64,000 nucleotides of DNA from Clavaria fumosa. Taxonomy: Eukaryota > Basidiomycota > Agaricomycetes > Agaricales > Clavariaceae. Under the pieces are notes generated by a model that saw only the letters and a list, made by a program, of their open reading frames with translations, made no database searches and had not been told where the DNA came from. This document shows, piece by piece, positions 12,496-25,203 of the stretch (positions within the stretch are counted from its first letter, which is position 1; each line of letters opens with the position of its first letter). The DNA lies in NCBI GenBank assembly GCA_951802425.1, contig OX637794.1, positions 2,232,001 through 2,296,000 of the forward strand, given 5' to 3'. A program made the position numbers and the translations under genes.

Positions 12496-13850
12496 CTAGA
12501 CAAGGCTCGAGGGGGGCGGCAACGCTGGCTCGCCAATGGGGGTGACATACGCCGAAGAAAGGCCTCCGTCCACAACGAAGTCCGCACCCTACGGGAGGTG
12601 GTCAGCAGCAGTGCATTATGATCGGATAGCAAAGTATCACATACGTTAACATAACTGCTCTCATCGCTAGCCACTTACCAAAGGCGGAAAGAAAGACTAT
12701 CAGTCACATGAATGAGAACAGAAGAGAACTATAGGAACGAACAAAAGAGGGCGGCTCTAGCTAGCTCGATTGCCTCTCCGAACCTGCCCATCGGGAGGTG
12801 GACTAATCGGCGTTCCCGTTTCTCAGGCGTGTCCAAAAATTCCATCAATAATGCTATGTTCATCGAGATAAGTTAGAAACTGGACAGCGCGGGTATTGAC
12901 ATACGAGTCTTGAGTGGACCACTGTAGGGTGAGGTCATTTTCGATACGTTTCTAGGATGGGAAATGGGGAGGCGTACGGGCACAGTGCATTGATGCGGAT
13001 GCCTTCGCGTGCGTGTACAATCGCAAGTTCGCGCGTCATGGCCAAGACTCCACCCTTGAATGAGATCTCAGCGTTTTTAAACTAGTGCACCGGCGAATAG
13101 CGCTGACCTTGGAGGCGGTGTCTAGAGAATTAGACTACTTGGTCATCGATTTTGAGTGATGCGTAGACAACGATACGCACAGGCCAACTGGGGCGTCGCC
13201 GCACCCATGAGCGCGACGAAGCTTGCCGTGTTGATGATGCTTCCTCCGGTATGAAGGCCCTTGACGGCGTCTGTGGGATTGCGACGCATGGCAAGGATAG
13301 CGTGCTTGCAGCCCCACCAGACACCCTTGAGGTTGACAGACATGGTGAGGTCCCACACCTTCTCTTCGGTGTTGATAGCGTCGTCGTCTGCTGGATGCAT
13401 GATGCCCGCATTATTGAACTAAGCGTGGTGTCAGGTATGAGCATGATTACTAGCAGTCTGTATAGACAGTAGACGCGGACCATGACGTCCAACCTCCCAA
13501 ACTCCTTCAATGCCATGTCTACGGCGTTCTTCACTTCTTCCTCCTTTGACACGTCGGCCTTGACGGCGAGGGCACCTACATTGGGATACCGTTCCTTGAT
13601 GATAAGGGCGCCCTTTTGCACCGCCTCTTGTTTGACATCCACAAGAAGGACGTTGGCACCCTCGGAGGCAAAGAGCAGAGAGGATTCAAGACCAATCCCC
13701 CTAAATACCGTGAGACGGCGTCGTTCAAATAAAAAATTCCTTACGACCCAGCTCCCGTGATTAAGGCAACCTGAGAGTCATATTGGAAGTGAACATCAGC
13801 AGCTTTCGCAAGGGTGAAGGACCTACTTTGTTCTGTAGACGTCCGGTCAT
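12496..13850 (-). CDS. Short-chain dehydrogenase/reductase (classical SDR)
   Basis: Ten exons (13850-13827, 13770-13745, 13700-13481, 13418-13181, 13121-13108, 13054-12978, 12921-12905, 12853-12743, 12673-12645, 12588-12496) give 282 residues, the size of a classical SDR. The Rossmann motif GAGSGIG is near residues 13-19, the NNAG motif near 92-95, the catalytic pair YTASK near 170-174, and the C-terminal signature is FVVDGG. These proteins are NAD(P)-dependent oxidoreductases; the substrate cannot be read from sequence. A 14-base exon encodes the catalytic YTASK itself and another exon has 17 bases, so automated models may break here. The gene stands alone, with no neighbouring biosynthetic genes. 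Confidence 0.93.
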
Positions 13851-15331
13851 GGTAGGGGAGTAGAGAGGTGTAAGAGTGGATAACGGATCCGAGAATCCTC
13901 ATCCTTATCGTTCATTTGAAATACCATCTGGCAATGATAATCGGTATCAGAGTCATCAAACCAACCATCGTCAACTGGGCAATGAATTAGGTTTGCTAAT
14001 TACGTTCGTTTCCACTGACTGTAGCAAACTAGAAAAGGGCCGATCTTACGACGGCAAAGCACCTTGTTTACAGTGTCTATTGGGCTCTGGTATTTGATCA
14101 GGGTTGTACATTCAAGTATATGTCCATGTAGTATGTACATCATTATAGAGAATACAGTAGATCCAATCATTGTTGATATTGGCCAACCTCCTACAACTGA
14201 CACCATTCAATGCATACATTACATTGTCAAGGGCTTGCAGAGCCAACAACATACAGCTCCTGCAAGATTTTGATGACTGGCTCTTTACTCAGCATCCAAG
14301 TGAATATCTTAGGCAGGAGGACTTTCGACTGGAGAGACTTGACCACGAGACAGGATCCTGGTGGATGTCATTACAGAAAAAGCAGAACCATGGAACAAGT
14401 GATGGGCATACCATCATTGGAAACCTGTGGTTAGTATGCTTCCTCTCTCATTCATTTCAAAACTAATTTCAATGAAAAGACTCGATAGAGACATACCTAG
14501 AATGACTCTTTCTTATATGATGTAACAGAACTTGCACAGACTCAATGCAGTATGTTGCATTGATGAGAAACCAGCACATACTAGGATGTGTTCTGGTACA
14601 GTATGTTTGTGCTGTGCACTGCAGTGACTGCACAGCTTTTTTATGTGTGTCCCTGCTCTTACACCATACCCTCACCTCTGTTTTTATAATGTGTTTCATA
14701 CATTTAGCTTCTGTAACATGACTCTCCTCATATTCTTGTCTATCTATATGTTTCTTCAACTAATTTCTATAGGACAATGAAAGTACCTCCGAATAGTTTG
14801 TTCTGTATGGCGTGAGAAGTTTCTTCTAAAAGTGGTCTTTTTTGCATTTCCAGTCCCAGTGACCTTGTTAGTAAACAAGGTGATTCGATGCGCGATTTCT
14901 GTACACGTGATCTCCGACGTTTCAAACGATGCCCAGTGTCAAAGCTTGAATGGAAACATGTTGGAAAATGGCTGGAAGGCCAATGCCTATACTGTTGTTT
15001 ACACTTGAAGGGAGCAAGAAGGTCTCAGGTAGCAAGGTCATCTTCTGTTGCAGTCTCATGCATAGTCTCCAGAAGATGTTCTGACCATTTGTGCATATAG
15101 TAGAGATTGTATAATACTAGTATTTGTGTTCAGTGAACATGACCAATTTCTCAATCACAGAAAGCTCTATCTAATCTCGGACTGGTCAGATTGTGGTAGA
15201 GGCTAGATATTTTCATGCGAACCCTACACTCTTTCAATGCTCATGCGAGAAAGTGCTGCCTAAATACAACAAGGAATAATTTTTAGATCACGTGTGCGTT
15301 TCCAGCTTTGCGCATTGCCCGTTTCTCTTGC
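13851..15331. other. AT-rich gene-free gap
   Basis: About 1.5 kb noticeably richer in A and T than the flanking genes, with scattered stops in all frames. A few open stretches (for example plus-strand 14170-14466) show no similarity I recognise. It may be a decayed mobile element or the promoter region of ROK1; nothing in it can be named. Confidence 0.4.
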
Positions 15332-17554
15332 ATGGAGACATTCCAGCTCCTCTCACGGGGAGGAGCCAAGTTCAACAAACAACGTTTTAAAACCGATGTG
15401 GGGCTGTTCAATGTATATATGTCACACCCCCTTCCTGAATGGCCCGTCAGTCTCACCACAAACACACAGAGAGCAAGAGGACGGGGTAGCAAGGGCAGGA
15501 CGATTGCAGTGGGAACAGTTAAAGATGACCTTCCGCCAGAACTAGACTTTTTCAAATACGCGCAAAGTGGGACAGCAAAACGAAAAGCTGGCGACGTGGA
15601 AGTCAGAACCGCGCCAGATGAAATCCAAAACGGACCAGAGGGCAAGAAAGCGAGACGGAGTTTTGAGCAAGACGATGATGTAGCTACCGACGACGGCGAC
15701 GATTCCGACTACTCGAACACATCAGACGCCATAGTCACTCAAAAACATCGCGTTTCCACAAAAGGCTCTAACGTACCGGCGTGTATCAACTCCTTCGAAG
15801 AACTCCGGGAGCGCTATCGTACCTCTTCTTTGCTACTACGTAATCTCTCCGAGAATGGGTATCTCCACCCCACTTCGATCCAATCGCATGGCATTCCAAT
15901 CTTGCTCGAGGTGACTATTGTATTACTTGCTTCAGACGACGGCTCACGACTGTTGTTCTCTCAGCCCCGCGATTTGGTTGCTATATCGCCCACAGGTACA
16001 GGCAAAACGATCTCATACTTGTTGCCAATCATGGCGTCCCTTGAATCACCCTCTGCGGACGGTGTTAGGGCCCTCGTCATCGCACCCACTAGAGAGCTGG
16101 CTCACCAGATACATAATGAATGTCTCAAGCTCGCACAAGGACGAAAGTGGCGAGTAGTCTTGTTCAGCAAAGCCACTGCGAGCACGCTGGTTGACAGGGC
16201 CGCTCGCAACAAGGTGGGTCAGTAATATTCCCCAGATGCCTTGTTGATAGCCGTCCACAACTCCACCGCTCAGACATCATAATCAGTACCCCTCTCCGCC
16301 TGGTAGCCGCATTACAAGCAGGAAATATGGAATTGCACAAGTACGCCAGTTATTTCAATTCTTATACAAGGAGTTCACACACATCCTACAGTGTTCAGCA
16401 TTTAATTCTAGACGAAGCCGATCGACTGCTTGACACAGAATTTATTTCGCAAGTCCAAGATATTATTGCTGCATGCACCCACGAAGATCTTCAGAAAGCT
16501 GTCTTCAGCGCGACTCTGCCCACAGGAGCTGAGAAGCTGGCCACGGCAATGCTTCGCGACCCAATACGTGTAGTTGTGGGTCTTAAGTACATTATTCCAA
16601 TTGCCGCATCGATATGACTTGCAAGCGAGCTTATTCTGACTAACAGAGACACCCCTCTGCCTTCTATATCACAATATTTGACATACGTTGCCGATGACGC
16701 ATCGAAGCTGCCCAGTCTGCTCATGCACTTTTCGAAACCGTACGATCCGCCGGTAGTCATTTTTGCCTCTTCCCAACCACGGGCGTCCTCGCTTGCTGAA
16801 GAGCTTGTGCTCAACGAGATCCCAAACGTTGACTGTCTTCATGCAGGGATGTCGAAGAAGGAGCGGGAAGCTGCGGTAAGCAGAATGCGCGAGGGGAGGA
16901 GCTGGGTGATGGTCAGCACCGAGGTTATGGCTAGGGGCATGGATTTCAAGGGCGTACGCGAAGTGATCAATTATGACTTTCCGACCAGTGTGCAGAGTTA
17001 TGTGCATCGCATCGGTGAGTAGCATGGAATAATATCTTCAGTTATGTCTTACTGAACATCTGAAAGGGCGTACTGGTCGAGCTGGTCGTGAAGGAAAAGC
17101 TGTCACATTTTATACCAATGAGGACGCCCCGTTTCTTAAATCGTACGTCGCCCAATACATTGCGTTGCGCTTGGCCGCTCAATGCAGTCAACAAACGAAT
17201 GCAATCAACAAATTACCCTTCATCCTGTATATCGCAGCATCGCGAACGTTCTTCTACAATCTGGATCCTCCGTACCGGATTGGATGCTCAAGCTGCCAAA
17301 GCCATCCAAAATGAAGCGGAAGCAGATGGGCAAGGTGAAGCGGCCGGAAATCGTCAACGCCGCGCGGAATGTAGGACGGCGGGATGCTATCAAGAAACGG
17401 TGGACATATTTTCGATCATTCTTGTGGATCATAGCCACTCATGAGCGTCCTGCAATCCAGGGAAATGATTGAAGGGTCTAAGCGCCGCGTGGCGAAAGAA
17501 CGATCGAAGAAAGCTCAGTTTCCAACAGAGGAATTAGGTCTACATGACTCGTGA
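15332..17554 (+). CDS. ROK1: DEAD-box RNA helicase ROK1/DDX52 type
   Basis: Eight exons (15332-15910, 15965-16217, 16274-16340, 16392-16586, 16647-17014, 17067-17142, 17238-17399, 17461-17554) give 597 residues. Helicase motifs appear in order: Q-motif region (NGYLHPTSIQSHGIP), Walker A SPTGTGKT near 201-208, PTRELAHQ, DEAD in HLILDEADRLLD, SAT in VFSATLP, and HRIGRTGRAGREG. The N-terminus METFQLLSRGGAKFN and the basic C-terminal tail fit ROK1/DDX52, which acts in 18S rRNA processing in early small-subunit assembly. I chose the ATG at 15332; an in-frame ATG eight codons earlier lacks similarity. The first intron has no in-frame stop, so retention would insert 18 residues. Confidence 0.93.
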
Positions 17555-17943
17555 AGGATGTGCCGTTGCACACTGGTGCTTAAGCGATCTTCGTTCCTCG
17601 TCGGAAACGAACATGACCTGCAGCATGAGCTGTTTGCCTTCGTTTTCCTCAGTAAAAAATTGCCTCAGGACGTCGTTCATAGCAGTTACTCGCTACTCAG
17701 CGAGCAAGGCCACACATGATTGATGTCGTTGGAATAAAGTCAAGGGGCTTAGATGTACAAGAATGATACATATTATACTATGACAAGACATAAAACAACA
17801 TTAATAAATATCGATGCGGAGCATCCAAGCCGCGTGACCTGAAAGGAATATTAACCTTAGGTCCTCAGGCTAGTACGCAGATACGCAATGCAGAGTAGGA
17901 AACATAGAGGAAAAAAATAGAGCCGATCTCATACCCGCCGAAA
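17555..17943. other. Intergenic spacer between convergent genes
   Basis: About 390 bp downstream of ROK1 and of the small unknown minus-strand gene. It contains an AT-rich stretch around 17750-17815, compatible with 3' ends on both strands; no gene seen. Confidence 0.5.
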
Positions 17944-18440
17944 TCAAGCTGTCGAGAGGGCGCCGGCATCACTCTTGCTTCTCTTTACCAGCGCGATGAT
18001 ACCAGCGCGAAGAGGTGAACGATGCTGCAATGAATGTTTTGATTCCGCGTGGGGTAACGATGGCTGCCACGACGGGACAGAATGGATCAGGTGAGGGAAA
18101 GGGTCCGCGCAGCCACGTAATTGCCTGATGGTGTCCAGAGCTCCCGCAAAGATGGACATGGCTTCTTCATCTGCCCAAGGCTGAAGCAAAATGAAGCGAG
18201 GGTTGCATCTGAGGTATTCGCGTTGAGAACGCAAGCACTCACCCCTGGGGAGATAGGAATTGACCATGGTGCTCCACTCTCCTTGATATCTGACTCGAAA
18301 TCGGGGTACGATGACGAATCGGACTCGGTATCCGAGTCCGAGTCTGTTGACTCCTTTGAATGTTGGCTATTGAGGGGTACTACGCCGTAGGACGTGAGGA
18401 CGAAGGTGAAGGACGGGAATGGCCAATCTTGGAGTCTCAT
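17944..18440 (-). CDS. Small hypothetical protein
   Basis: A two-exon model (18440-18243, 18180-17944) joins in phase to 144 residues. The donor is a good GTGAGT and the acceptor follows a CT-rich tract. The first exon has a Ser/Asp/Glu-rich stretch (around residues 29-50); the second is moderately hydrophobic near the end. A pyrimidine-rich leader precedes the ATG, as in genuine basidiomycete promoters. I recognise no domain. The first exon may instead be internal to a longer gene including the open frame at 18506-18879, but I found no splice that keeps the frame. Confidence 0.4.
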
Positions 18441-18505
18441 TATGGAGAGAGGTGGGGGAATGTTGTCGGGTGAATGAGAAAGAGAGGGAAGGGATTGAGG
18501 ATTTA

Positions 18506-18879
18506 CTATGAGATAAGGGAGTGAGCCACAATGCAGGAGGTGGATTGGGGCGTGGGTTTCAGCGCTCGTCTCACCTCGTCGAACACGATAGTCTCCAAGA
18601 CGTAGAATGCGTTGTCCGAGCGAGGGTCCGTTTTTTGTCCTTCAGTTTCATGTTGCACTGGTCTGGGCATGGGTTGCGTTGGTCGCACTGTGAGGTGGGT
18701 CAGGCGACGCAGGCGACGACGTGTTATCTCATCGCCCACGACGATGGGACATTCAGGGCCTGGCAGTCGAACAACGATATCGAGACGCTAGTGTTTGAGA
18801 CGGTGCAAGTGGTATGAGGACACAACATCCAACGCGGACCTGACGCGCGCGTGGCTGTTGCTGGCGTTACGCTCCACAT
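18506..18879 (-). CDS. Possible small gene, very uncertain
   Basis: On the minus strand an open frame of about 90 codons with good codon content (containing VVRLPGPECPIVVGDEI and NAFYVLETIVFDE) can be linked to an upstream ATG at 18879 by one GT-AG intron. No family is recognised, and the plus strand is also open here (18521-18817), so the coding strand is not settled. It could be a 5' part of the adjacent 17944-18440 gene. Confidence 0.22.
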
Positions 18880-19084
18880 TCCAACAGCGACCAGACTCCC
18901 CTCCAGACTCCCCTTGTCACCGACTGGTGACCGAGGAGTCTAGTTTGGCAAGCTACTGAGCATGTAAGAGTGGCAACACCGTTCAGCTACAGTATATTTG
19001 CAAGTGGAAGCTTTTCGTCCAGCCTGTTCTACGCAGTGTAGAACCTGATAGAATCGTATTGCATTGTATCAGAGCTGTGGGTTC

Positions 19085-19649
19085 TCATCCTCTGCGAGCA
19101 GCCCGAAGACATTCATCCTGCAACTCCTGCACCCAGATAACCTCTATACCGGCGTCCATGAGCCATTGTGCCCCCTCGCACCGGACAAAGTCGTCAGGCT
19201 CCGCGACGCCGATGACGCATCTACGGACGCGTGCCGCGATCAACGCCTTCGCACAAGGTGCGAGGCCAGACGTTCTGACCGAACAAGGCTCCATAGTAGT
19301 GTACACGTCTGTGTACGGGAGCACGTCGTCCAAGCTGGGTGAAGGTAGATGTGGGAAGAGTGTGGCGAGTGCCTCGGGCGAAAGATTTGCGGCCTTGGTC
19401 AGGGCATTGGCTTCGGCATGAGTGTTCTCGGGCAGCTCTCTCGAATGCGCCTTGGCTAATACGACAGGGGCATCGCCATTGCTCGGTAAACGAACGACAA
19501 GTACGCATCCCACGCAGAAAGCTGTCGGTACCGGTACACATTTCTCAGACTCTTCGAGAGCGAGTCGAAGGAATGGTAAATGGTCTTTCTCTTTGAACTG
19601 AGTCAGCGATGGTGGTGGATATCCTCGAGAGGAGCAAACCTGCTTGCAT
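19085..19649 (-). CDS. Stand-alone RibD/RIB2-type pyrimidine deaminase
   Basis: Two exons (19649-19640 and 19590-19085) give 171 residues. The first exon is only ten bases (three codons plus one base); it is required because the second exon is open upstream without an ATG. The zinc-dependent cytidine deaminase motifs are complete: HAEANAL with His61 and Glu63, and PCSVRTSGLAPC with Cys106 and Cys116. The closest fit is the deaminase domain of riboflavin biosynthesis enzymes (RibD N-terminal or Rib2 C-terminal domain), acting on the diaminopyrimidine intermediate. There is no reductase or pseudouridine-synthase domain attached. It is head to head with SPT6, 88 bp between starts. Confidence 0.87.
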
Positions 19650-19737
19650 GATGGTTGCCGCCACTGCTCTCGAGCTTTGCTTAGTCAGCCAGTACACCAG
19701 AAGTCTTCGCTTCAACCGCAAGCGTCTCTTGACCGCC
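19650..19737. promoter_or_regulatory. Bidirectional promoter, deaminase / SPT6
   Basis: Only 88 bp separate the divergent start codons, so both transcripts must initiate within or very near this stretch. No TATA box is evident. Confidence 0.5.
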
Positions 19738-22700
19738 ATGTCCTCTCTCGGCGACTACAATGCAGTCGAGCTAAAGTCAGAGACATACGTCGCTGATCCT
19801 ACCCAAACACCTGTCGTTTACGGTCAGGAACTCAACGGGGAAGAAGACGAAGGAGAGGAGGAGGAGGAGGAAGAGGAGGGCGACACCGACAGCTCGGAGG
19901 AGGAGGAGGAGGATGATGATCTCGCCCTGGTAGAAATCCAGGACTTCATCGTAAGTGATGAAGAAGATGGCAGGGAGAAGAAGCGGCGCAAGAAACATAA
20001 GAAGCGAAAACGAAGAAAGGGTGAGTATTCCTTGACTCCTCGTCGCGTTCCTTAACATCATCTGTTTCGTCAGAGGAAGATGAGGATCTTGAAGAGGATG
20101 ACTTGGAATTGTTGGAGGAAAACACCGGAGCCTCTTTTAGGCGTCGGCCACTCAAACGGCTCACCCGTCGTCGTGATTCCGACTCCCCCGAAGCTTCGGA
20201 GCCACAACCTCGCAAAGTTGTTATTGAGTCGTCTGATGATGACCTCGATCACGATGACGAAATTCCACCGGTGCAAGACATACAGCGTATCTGGGACTCA
20301 AAGGATGACGATGAGGATGCAGATCCCGACGATATGGACAACTTCATTGACTATGACGACTATGAGGGTGCCGAGGTCATGGACGAACGCGAACGCGAAG
20401 AGAAGAGGAAAGAAAGGCGCAGATTAGACAAGGAACGTCGCAAGGCAATCCGTGCCCAACCAGAACTCGCCGGTATCGACGCTAAGTGAGTATTTCTGTG
20501 GGTTCCCACTCAACACTCCAGATCTCACCCTTCCTTTTCCAGCGCGTGGGATGAGATTCATGGCGTGTTCGGCAATGGTCATGAGTATGATTGGGCCCTG
20601 GAAGGCGACGAGGAATTAGACCATGAGGAAGACCAAGTCAAGCCGGAGATGAAGTACCAAGACGTGGGCATTTCCCTTACCTTTCTGTTTGCTACGCTTG
20701 CTTCCAATTTCTACAGGTATTCGAACCGTCCGAGATTCGTAAGCGCATGCTAACCGAAGATGACGACTTGATACGGGCACAAGACGTCCCAGAGCGGATG
20801 CAGCTCTCAACATCGTCGTTATCGCCGTCGCCGACAGTCTCCACACATAGATCGATGGACGAATCTGAAATTGACGGCGCCGCTCAGTGGATTACTCCCC
20901 GCATATCACCTAGAAAAACTCAAGAATATTTCCACACTGAGGGCAGCCGTACGTCTCTGCAAGGAGACCTCGTTTTAGCCGTCTCGAATGCCCTCAAGTT
21001 CCTCTTCGTGGGCGAGTTCGAAGTCCCATACGTATGGACGCACAAACGCGATCATATCTCATATTTCGACGTCAAAGACATCCGAACACGTATCGAGCTC
21101 ATCAGCCTCCCCGAACTTTGGCGGATATATAGTCTTGGGCAAAAGTACCGCTCATTGTCAGAAAGGCGGCAGCTGCTGGAGGCCGCCTATGCGAAGCTCG
21201 GTGTCGTGGATGAATATTTCCAAGATCACGTCCGACCAAAAATCACCAGTGTTGAAGTCGTCGCAGACGCAACGGCATGGTTAGCCATGAAATATAATGA
21301 TAAAAAGCAATACGACTTCCACTTCCCAGTCCACGACGAGGAAGAGCCGACGGAAACCAAGAAACAGAAGACACCGACCAGAATCTCCGCGTACGAGGTA
21401 GCGAAGAAGAGTCTGGTCGCAAAATTGGCAAAAGTTTGTCATAGTCTGAACTTCATGGTCTAAACTGACTGACTGTCTGATTTCAGGGTTATGGCATCCA
21501 ACCCCATGACATTGTCCTCAACTTCACGGCACAACATCAAACCCAGTTCATAGACGATCAAGAACTCAACCCCACAGCGTACGCGGAGCAGTTTTCAAAT
21601 CCGGACATGGCCAACGCACAACCATCACAAGAGCTCCTTGCGCGCGCACGCCTGATACTTTCGACCGAGCTCGGCAAAGACCCGCTGCTACGCCAAGCAA
21701 TGCGTGAAACGTTCCGGGACAATGCCCAGGTGTCTGTACTACCGACAGAGAGGGGGATCAACAAAATTGACGAGCATCATCCTTATTTTGTGAGATTCCT
21801 GCTTGAACGACTGCCGGACATCCTCTCACATCCCGTTCGGGCAGAATTTCAAATACCTGCTTAACAAACCCGTCAAGAGCATGCTTGAGACGTCGCAGTT
21901 CCTTCATATCCTGGCCGCTGAAGCAGAACTCCTCGTCACCGTAACCATAGAATTGCCCGCAGAAGCTTCGGCGGCCTTTGAACGCCGCTTCATCGATGCC
22001 TTCTCTTCCGATAGCTTTAGCGATACGGTAAAGGCCTGGAACGAGGAGCGAGCTTTAGTCGTCCGAGAGACTCTTCAGCAACATCTTATTCCCTTAGGTG
22101 TCAAATGGACACGAGAATGGCTCCGTGAAGAAGTAGAGGACTTCCTAGCGGAGCGATGTGCAGAAATGCTTCGGGAGGTACTTGCTGCTTTTAAACGGTG
22201 GAAGCAATCTACGTCTGATATTGTCAATTGCAGCGCGTCGATGTAGCACCGTACGCCACACGGCATATGCAGCCAGGCGAGACACCCTCCGTCCTTGCCG
22301 TGTCATGGGGTAAGGGTGATCCTCAAAAAGACGATGTCGCTGTCGTATTCTTAGACGAAGCTGGCCGACTCCGCGAACAGACGAAAATTGCCAATCTCAT
22401 AGATACTGATCTGAAGGACGAATTTACCGATATTCTGAAACGGCGGAAACCGGACGTCGTAGTCGTAGGCGGCTTCAGCATGGCTACTACACGACTATCT
22501 CAGCGAGTCAAAGAGATCCTGGGCGGGAAAGAGCAAGCAGACAACACTTCATGGCCGCCAGACCAAGTTCCACCCGCATTTGACATACCAGTCATGTATG
22601 TCTTGGACGAAGTGGCCCGCATATACCAACATAGCAAACGAGCTGTTGATGAGTTCAGCACTCTCTCGTCGACTACAAAGTATTGCGTGGGTTTGGCTAG

Positions 22701-25092
22701 ATATACGCAGAGCCCTCTCAATGAATATGCTGCTTTGGGAGCAGATATCACTGCTATATCTTTCGAGGAAGAAGATCAACACCTGGTACGAGCCTCGTTT
22801 CTCGTTGGTTTTTGTGGTCAATTGCCCACCCCACTCAGGTTCCGAAGGAAAAGTTACTATTGGCGTTTGAGCGAGTCCTGGTTGACGTCGTCAACAAGGT
22901 CGGCGTAGACGTCAATCGTGCTGCTACAGACTCATACCATCAACATCTCCTTCCGTTTGTCTGTGGACTTGGTCCGCGCAAGGCGCAACTCCTTGTGAAG
23001 AAAATCGGCGCAATGGTTCGTTCTAGTCATCTTCTCTGCTATTGTTCAATCTTCACGAATTGTCATTGCAGGGTGGGAATCTCCTTAATCGCGACCAATT
23101 CATCAAAGGAGGGCTGCTTACGACAAAGATCTTTTTGAATGCCGCCGGCTTCCTCCGCATCTCTCATGAAGCTGAACACAAGCCAGGGAAGAACAGGCAT
23201 AATGACGAAGGTGATCAGGATCCTCTAGATGATACTCGAATTCATCCAGAGGACTATGAACTCGCGCGCAAAATGGCCACGGACGCGCTCGAGCTTGACG
23301 AAGAAGACATCCACGACGAACACCCCTCTTATGTCGTTTCTCTCATCATAAACGATCCTGACAATGAGAAGAAACTCAACGAGCTGAATTTGGACGAGTT
23401 CGCCGTGAACATGTACGAGACGAATGAAGATCGGAAACGGCACACGCTGCATGTTATTCGGGAGGAGCTCTTGAAGCCATTCGCAGAACAGCGTCCAAGC
23501 TTCCGGGTTCTGGGACCGTGGGAGGTCTTAACAATGCTTAGCGGAGAGACATTCCGGACTCTGCGCCGAGGATTCATCGTTTCTGTATTAGTGGTCCGCA
23601 TCAAGCCTCCTCGAGTCCACGTCCGCCTCGATTCCGGCATCGAAGGTTTGATCAAAGAGGGTTTTTTTTCTGACCAGCAATTCTTGAAGATAGACGACCT
23701 TGTGAAGAAAGGGCAGACCATTCCGGCCTTGGTTGTCGACGTCACACTCGACCTGCCTAAAGACATATTCCTTGTGGAGTTATCTTCGCGCCAAGTAGAT
23801 ATTGCGACTGGTGACAGTGAAGCGAGGAAAGTCCGACGGGACGAGTCGTGGAATGAACCACGATACCTGCGCGACACCGAACTGCAGGCAAGGAAGAAGA
23901 GGGCAGAAGTGGACAGGACTCGGCGTGTTATCAAACATCCTAATTTCCACAACTTCAACAGTCCACAGGCGGAGGCTTACCTGGAGAAGCAACAAAATGG
24001 GGATGTTGTCATCCGACCGTCCTCCAAAGGCGTCAACCATCTTGCTGTGACTTGGAAAGTTGATGACAAGCTCTACCAGCATATAGGCATGGGTCCAACT
24101 TGTCCAACTTGAACTTTTCTAATCTATTGTTATATTGCACCAGACGTGACCGAGCCCAATGCTGATCCTACAGGACAGACTGTCGGCAATCAGCTTATCG
24201 TGGATGCGACTCACAGTTATTCCGACCTGGACGAGTTAATAGTCAACCACGTGCAAGCGATGGCGCGCAGAGTCGAAGAGTTAAAAGCCCATGAGAAGTT
24301 TAAGGCCGGTACTGAGGACGAACTACGTAAGCATCGCTCTATGATAGATCTAGCCCTTCGCTGACATTTCCAACGCCAGATCTATTCCTAAAGAATTTTG
24401 TGATGGCCAACCCGGCCAAGAGCTGTTATGGCTTTACGCTGAATCAGAAGAGGCCCGGTCATTTCAATCTCTGCTTCCTAGCCAATAAACAATCTACTGT
24501 TCAAACCTGGGTAGGTCCGCTGGATCTCGCATACAGTTATCGAACTCTCATATCTTGTTCAGCCTGTGCGTGTTACACCCGAAGCGTACTACCTCTTCGA
24601 CGCTGCAGCTGTTGGTGTTCCAGAGTTGTGTGATGCCTTCAAAGTTCGGTGCGTGCCAACACACTTTTTGTCTTTTGGCATTCGTTTAACATCAGAACCC
24701 GACGCAGACATCTCCACGAGTCGCAAAACCTCGGGGCAGCAGCGGGGGGGAAAACACCTTTCGCAGGCGGGCGCACGCCTGCCCGCACGCCTGTGTACAC
24801 GCCTGGTCATGTCACACCTGGACACATGTCGGCGCGACACATTGGACGAACTCCCAACCCTTACGGCCCTTCATCCGTGCCCGTACCTACTTCCGTCTAT
24901 GCTACTGGAACTGGGCCTGTGCAACCCGGGTATGGCGTGCCACCACCTCAACCTCCATATGGGTATCCGCCACCAACTATGTACGCACCTCAGCAACCCC
25001 CATATCCGCCATCCACGCCCGCAGGTCCTCCAGGCATGAATCCTGATCGGGCGGCTGCTCTGTTGCAGGGTTGGCCAAGTGGCGGTTGGTGA
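19738..25092 (+). CDS. SPT6: Transcription elongation factor and histone chaperone SPT6
   Basis: Thirteen exons (19738-20020, 20074-20485, 20543-20663, 20717-21433, 21487-21789, 21845-22177, 22234-22785, 22839-23015, 23072-24092, 24144-24326, 24380-24510, 24563-24648, 24696-25092) give 1571 residues, normal for SPT6. The first 250 residues are strongly acidic, as needed for histone and Spn1 contacts. Then come the Tex-like core, a YqgF domain (SVLAVSWGKGDPQKDD), helix-hairpin-helix (LPFVCGLGPRKAQLL), an S1-like domain (VHVRLDSGIEGLI) and the tandem SH2 region (LVDATHSYSDLDELI, LNQKRPGHFNLCFL) that binds the RNA polymerase II linker. The C-terminal tail carries TPxxTP-type repeats and a Pro/Tyr-rich end. 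SPT6 reassembles nucleosomes behind polymerase II. Confidence 0.97.
19841..19920 (+). repeat. GAG/GAA-rich low-complexity tract
   Basis: Purine-rich triplet repeats encode runs of glutamate and aspartate in the SPT6 acidic N-terminus. The tract stays in frame and is part of the coding sequence. Confidence 0.8.
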
Positions 25093-25203
25093 AGAGTAGA
25101 TTATTGCATGAGATGTAGAATACACGTGCCATTCTGCACTGGGAGCCACATTTCCTTGGCTTGGTTGAGTGATGCCACTGAGTTATTCGCACCCGCGAGC
25201 AAC

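Noticed and set aside
18521..18817. 98-codon plus-strand frame between the small unknown gene and the deaminase
   Set aside because: No similarity, and the minus strand has an equally open and more protein-like frame; neither is convincing.
23329..23958. 209-codon minus-strand frame in SPT6
   Set aside because: Antisense shadow of a long SPT6 exon.
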